DNA from: Mycobacterium sp.
Lineage (GTDB): Bacteria; Actinomycetota; Actinomycetes; Mycobacteriales; Mycobacteriaceae
Reading direction: 5' to 3'
Assembly: GCA_025965815.1 (NCBI GenBank)
Contig: JAOPWF010000875.1
Location: 1 to 7,772 of the forward strand
Length of the DNA: 7,772 bases
A program made the translations under genes and the position numbers. This document shows, in pieces, positions 6,623-7,772 of this stretch. Position 1 is the first letter of the stretch. Each line of letters opens with the position of its first letter. The notes below the pieces were generated by a model. That model was given only the letters and a program-made list of their open reading frames with translations. It searched no databases and was not told where the DNA came from.

Positions 6623-7561
6623 GTGAGCGTGGTCCCGGATGGTCGCAAACTGCTGCGCCTTGAAGTGCGCAACGCCCAGACTCCGATCGAGCGCAAGCCG
6701 CCGTGGATCAAGACCAGGGCCAAGATGGGCCCGGAGTACACCGCGCTGAAAAGCCTGGTCAAGCGTGAAGGCCTGCACACGGTCTGCGAGGAAGCGGGCT
6801 GCCCCAACATCTACGAATGCTGGGAGGACCGCGAGGCCACTTTCCTGATCGGCGGCGAGCAGTGCACCCGGCGCTGCGACTTCTGCCAGATCGACACCGG
6901 CAAGCCCGCCGACCTGGACCGCGACGAGCCGCGCCGGGTGGCCGAGAGTGTTCAGGCCATGGGGCTGCGCTACTCCACGGTCACCGGGGTGGCCCGCGAC
7001 GATCTGCCGGACGGCGGCGCGTGGCTCTACGCCGAGACGGTGCGCTACATCAAGAAACTCAACCCGAACACCGGGGTCGAGTTGCTGATCCCGGACTTCA
7101 ACGGAGAGCCGGCGCTCCTGCACCAGGTCTTCGAATCCCGCCCGGAAGTGTTGGCGCACAACCTGGAAACGGTGCCCCGGATCTTCAAGCGGATTCGGCC
7201 CGCGTTCCGCTACGACCGCAGCCTCGCGGTGCTGACCGCCGCGCGTGACTTCGGCCTGGTCAGCAAGAGCAACCTCATTCTGGGCATGGGCGAGACGCCC
7301 GAGGAGGTGCGCACCGCGCTGACCGACCTGTACGACGCCGGCTGCGACATCATCACCATCACCCAGTACCTGCGGCCCTCCGTGCGGCATCACCCGGTCG
7401 AGCGCTGGGTGAGGCCGGAGGAGTTCGTCGAGCACGCCGAATTCGCCGATGGACTCGGTTTCGCCGGGGTACTGGCCGGGCCGTTGGTACGGTCCTCCTA
7501 CCGTGCGGGCAAGCTGTACGCGCAGGCTGCCGCTCGTGCGTCAACCCGCGCATCCGGCTGA
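6623..7561 (+). CDS. lipA: Lipoyl synthase LipA (radical SAM)
   Basis: LipA inserts sulfur at C6 and C8 of protein-bound octanoyl groups, completing the lipoyl cofactor. The 312-residue product shows the auxiliary 4Fe-4S cluster cysteines Cys55, Cys60 and Cys66 ([12 protein letters not shown]), the radical SAM motif Cys81, Cys85 and Cys88 (CTRRCDFC), and the C-terminal RSSY motif (290-293), whose Ser292 is the fourth ligand of the auxiliary cluster. The GTG at 6623 was chosen because the N-terminus ([19 protein letters not shown]) then lines up with M. tuberculosis LipA and the length (312 versus about 311) fits. The frame is open further upstream to 6482, but that would overlap lipB by 131 bases and add non-conserved residues. 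The start is 10 bases after the lipB stop, with no Shine-Dalgarno. A TANNNT hexamer upstream suggests a leaderless start, possibly besides read-through from lipB. Nothing appears damaged. Confidence 0.97.
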   Translation: MSVVPDGRKLLRLEVRNAQTPIERKPPWIKTRAKMGPEYTALKSLVKREGLHTVCEEAGCPNIYECWEDREATFLIGGEQCTRRCDFCQIDTGKPADLDRDEPRRVAESVQAMGLRYSTVTGVARDDLPDGGAWLYAETVRYIKKLNPNTGVELLIPDFNGEPALLHQVFESRPEVLAHNLETVPRIFKRIRPAFRYDRSLAVLTAARDFGLVSKSNLILGMGETPEEVRTALTDLYDAGCDIITITQYLRPSVRHHPVERWVRPEEFVEHAEFADGLGFAGVLAGPLVRSSYRAGKLYAQAAARASTRASG

Positions 7562-7572
7562 GGCGTCACCCG

Positions 7573-7578
7573 TATCCT
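7573..7578 (+). promoter_or_regulatory. Candidate -10 element for a leaderless transcript of the DUF4191 gene
   Basis: TATCCT is a good TANNNT match and ends exactly 7 positions before the A of the ATG at 7585, the position where +1 would be expected. Only a weak GAAG precedes the start codon, so leaderless initiation is more likely than a standard ribosome-binding site. Confidence 0.5.
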
Positions 7579-7584
7579 GAAGTA

Positions 7585-7772
7585 ATGGCGAAATCCCGCA
7601 ATCCCGCCGCGTCCAAGGCCGCCAAGGCTGAGGCGAAGGCCGCGCGCAAGGCGGCGTCCAAGCAGCGCCGCAGTCAGCTCTGGCAGGCGTTCCAGATGCA
7701 GCGCAAGGAAGACAAGCGCCTCCTGCCGTACATGATCGGTGCCTTCGTGCTGATCGTCGCCGCCGCGGTGGT
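7585..7772 (+). CDS. DUF4191-type membrane protein (Rv2219 homologue), N-terminal part; runs off the window
   Basis: The first 62 residues are visible. They begin with a strongly basic Ala/Lys/Arg-rich helix (about residues 8-30, repeats such as AKAEAKAARKAASK), followed by SQLWQAFQMQRKEDKRLLPYM and the start of a transmembrane helix (about residue 50 on, IGAFVLIVAAAVV). The QxxRKEDKRLLPYMIGAF stretch resembles M. tuberculosis Rv2219, a conserved membrane protein of the DUF4191 family with no known function that regularly follows lipA. By the positive-inside rule the basic N-terminus should be cytoplasmic. The start ATG is 23 bases after the lipA stop. Since the frame is open to the right edge, the remaining domain cannot be judged. 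Its role is unknown; location alone does not tie it to lipoate synthesis. Confidence 0.88.
   Translation, partial: MAKSRNPAASKAAKAEAKAARKAASKQRRSQLWQAFQMQRKEDKRLLPYMIGAFVLIVAAAV

Noticed and set aside
1..7772. CRISPR array, tRNA, rRNA, insertion sequence or prophage genes
   Set aside because: Reading both strands, I found no spaced direct repeats, tRNA-like cloverleaf, rRNA segment, transposase or integrase motif. The window is core chromosome.

Overview
This window is high-GC actinobacterial DNA. The gene order (leucyl aminopeptidase, EphD-type fusion on the other strand, E2 acyltransferase, epimerase-like protein, lipB, lipA, small basic membrane protein) and the near-identity of several protein stretches to those I remember from Mycobacterium tuberculosis Rv2213-Rv2219 place it in Mycobacteriaceae. 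It is most likely an environmental or rapidly growing species rather than the tuberculosis complex: DlaT is longer, LipB carries extra residues, and there is an extra small gene. The assignment rests on recognised protein motifs and remembered gene order, not on a search.

Layout. Bases 1-625 hold the 3' part of an M17 leucyl aminopeptidase (pepB, plus strand). It converges on ephD (656-2431, minus strand), a two-domain protein with an alpha/beta-hydrolase (epoxide-hydrolase type) half and a short-chain dehydrogenase half. Upstream of ephD, on the same strand, lies a small gene of unknown function (2551-2898) that starts with TTG. A 239-base divergent intergenic region (2899-3137) leads into a plus-strand series: dlaT (3138-4925), an SDR-like TIGR01777-type protein (4929-5840), lipB (5854-6612), lipA (6623-7561) and the start of a DUF4191-type membrane protein (7585 to beyond the window).

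How the genes work together. DlaT is an E2 acyltransferase with two lipoyl domains and therefore two lipoyl-lysine sites. LipB moves an octanoyl group from acyl carrier protein to such lysines, and LipA (radical SAM, two 4Fe-4S clusters) inserts the two sulfurs. The lipoylated protein and its modification enzymes thus lie in one co-directional cluster. PepB and EphD are neighbours without an obvious mechanistic link.

Points that stand out. (1) LipB carries an in-frame insertion of about 20 codons relative to the M. tuberculosis protein as I remember it. The inserted DNA contains a GC-rich palindrome that looks like a small dispersed repeat which has become protein-coding. (2) lipB, lipA and the DUF4191 gene all lack a convincing Shine-Dalgarno sequence, and each has a TANNNT hexamer ending 6-7 bases before its start codon, the geometry of a leaderless promoter. 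(3) The DlaT linker contains a 36-bp tandem duplication, and its two lipoyl domains share a 37-base identical stretch 396 bp apart, so an in-frame gain or loss of a domain is mechanically possible.
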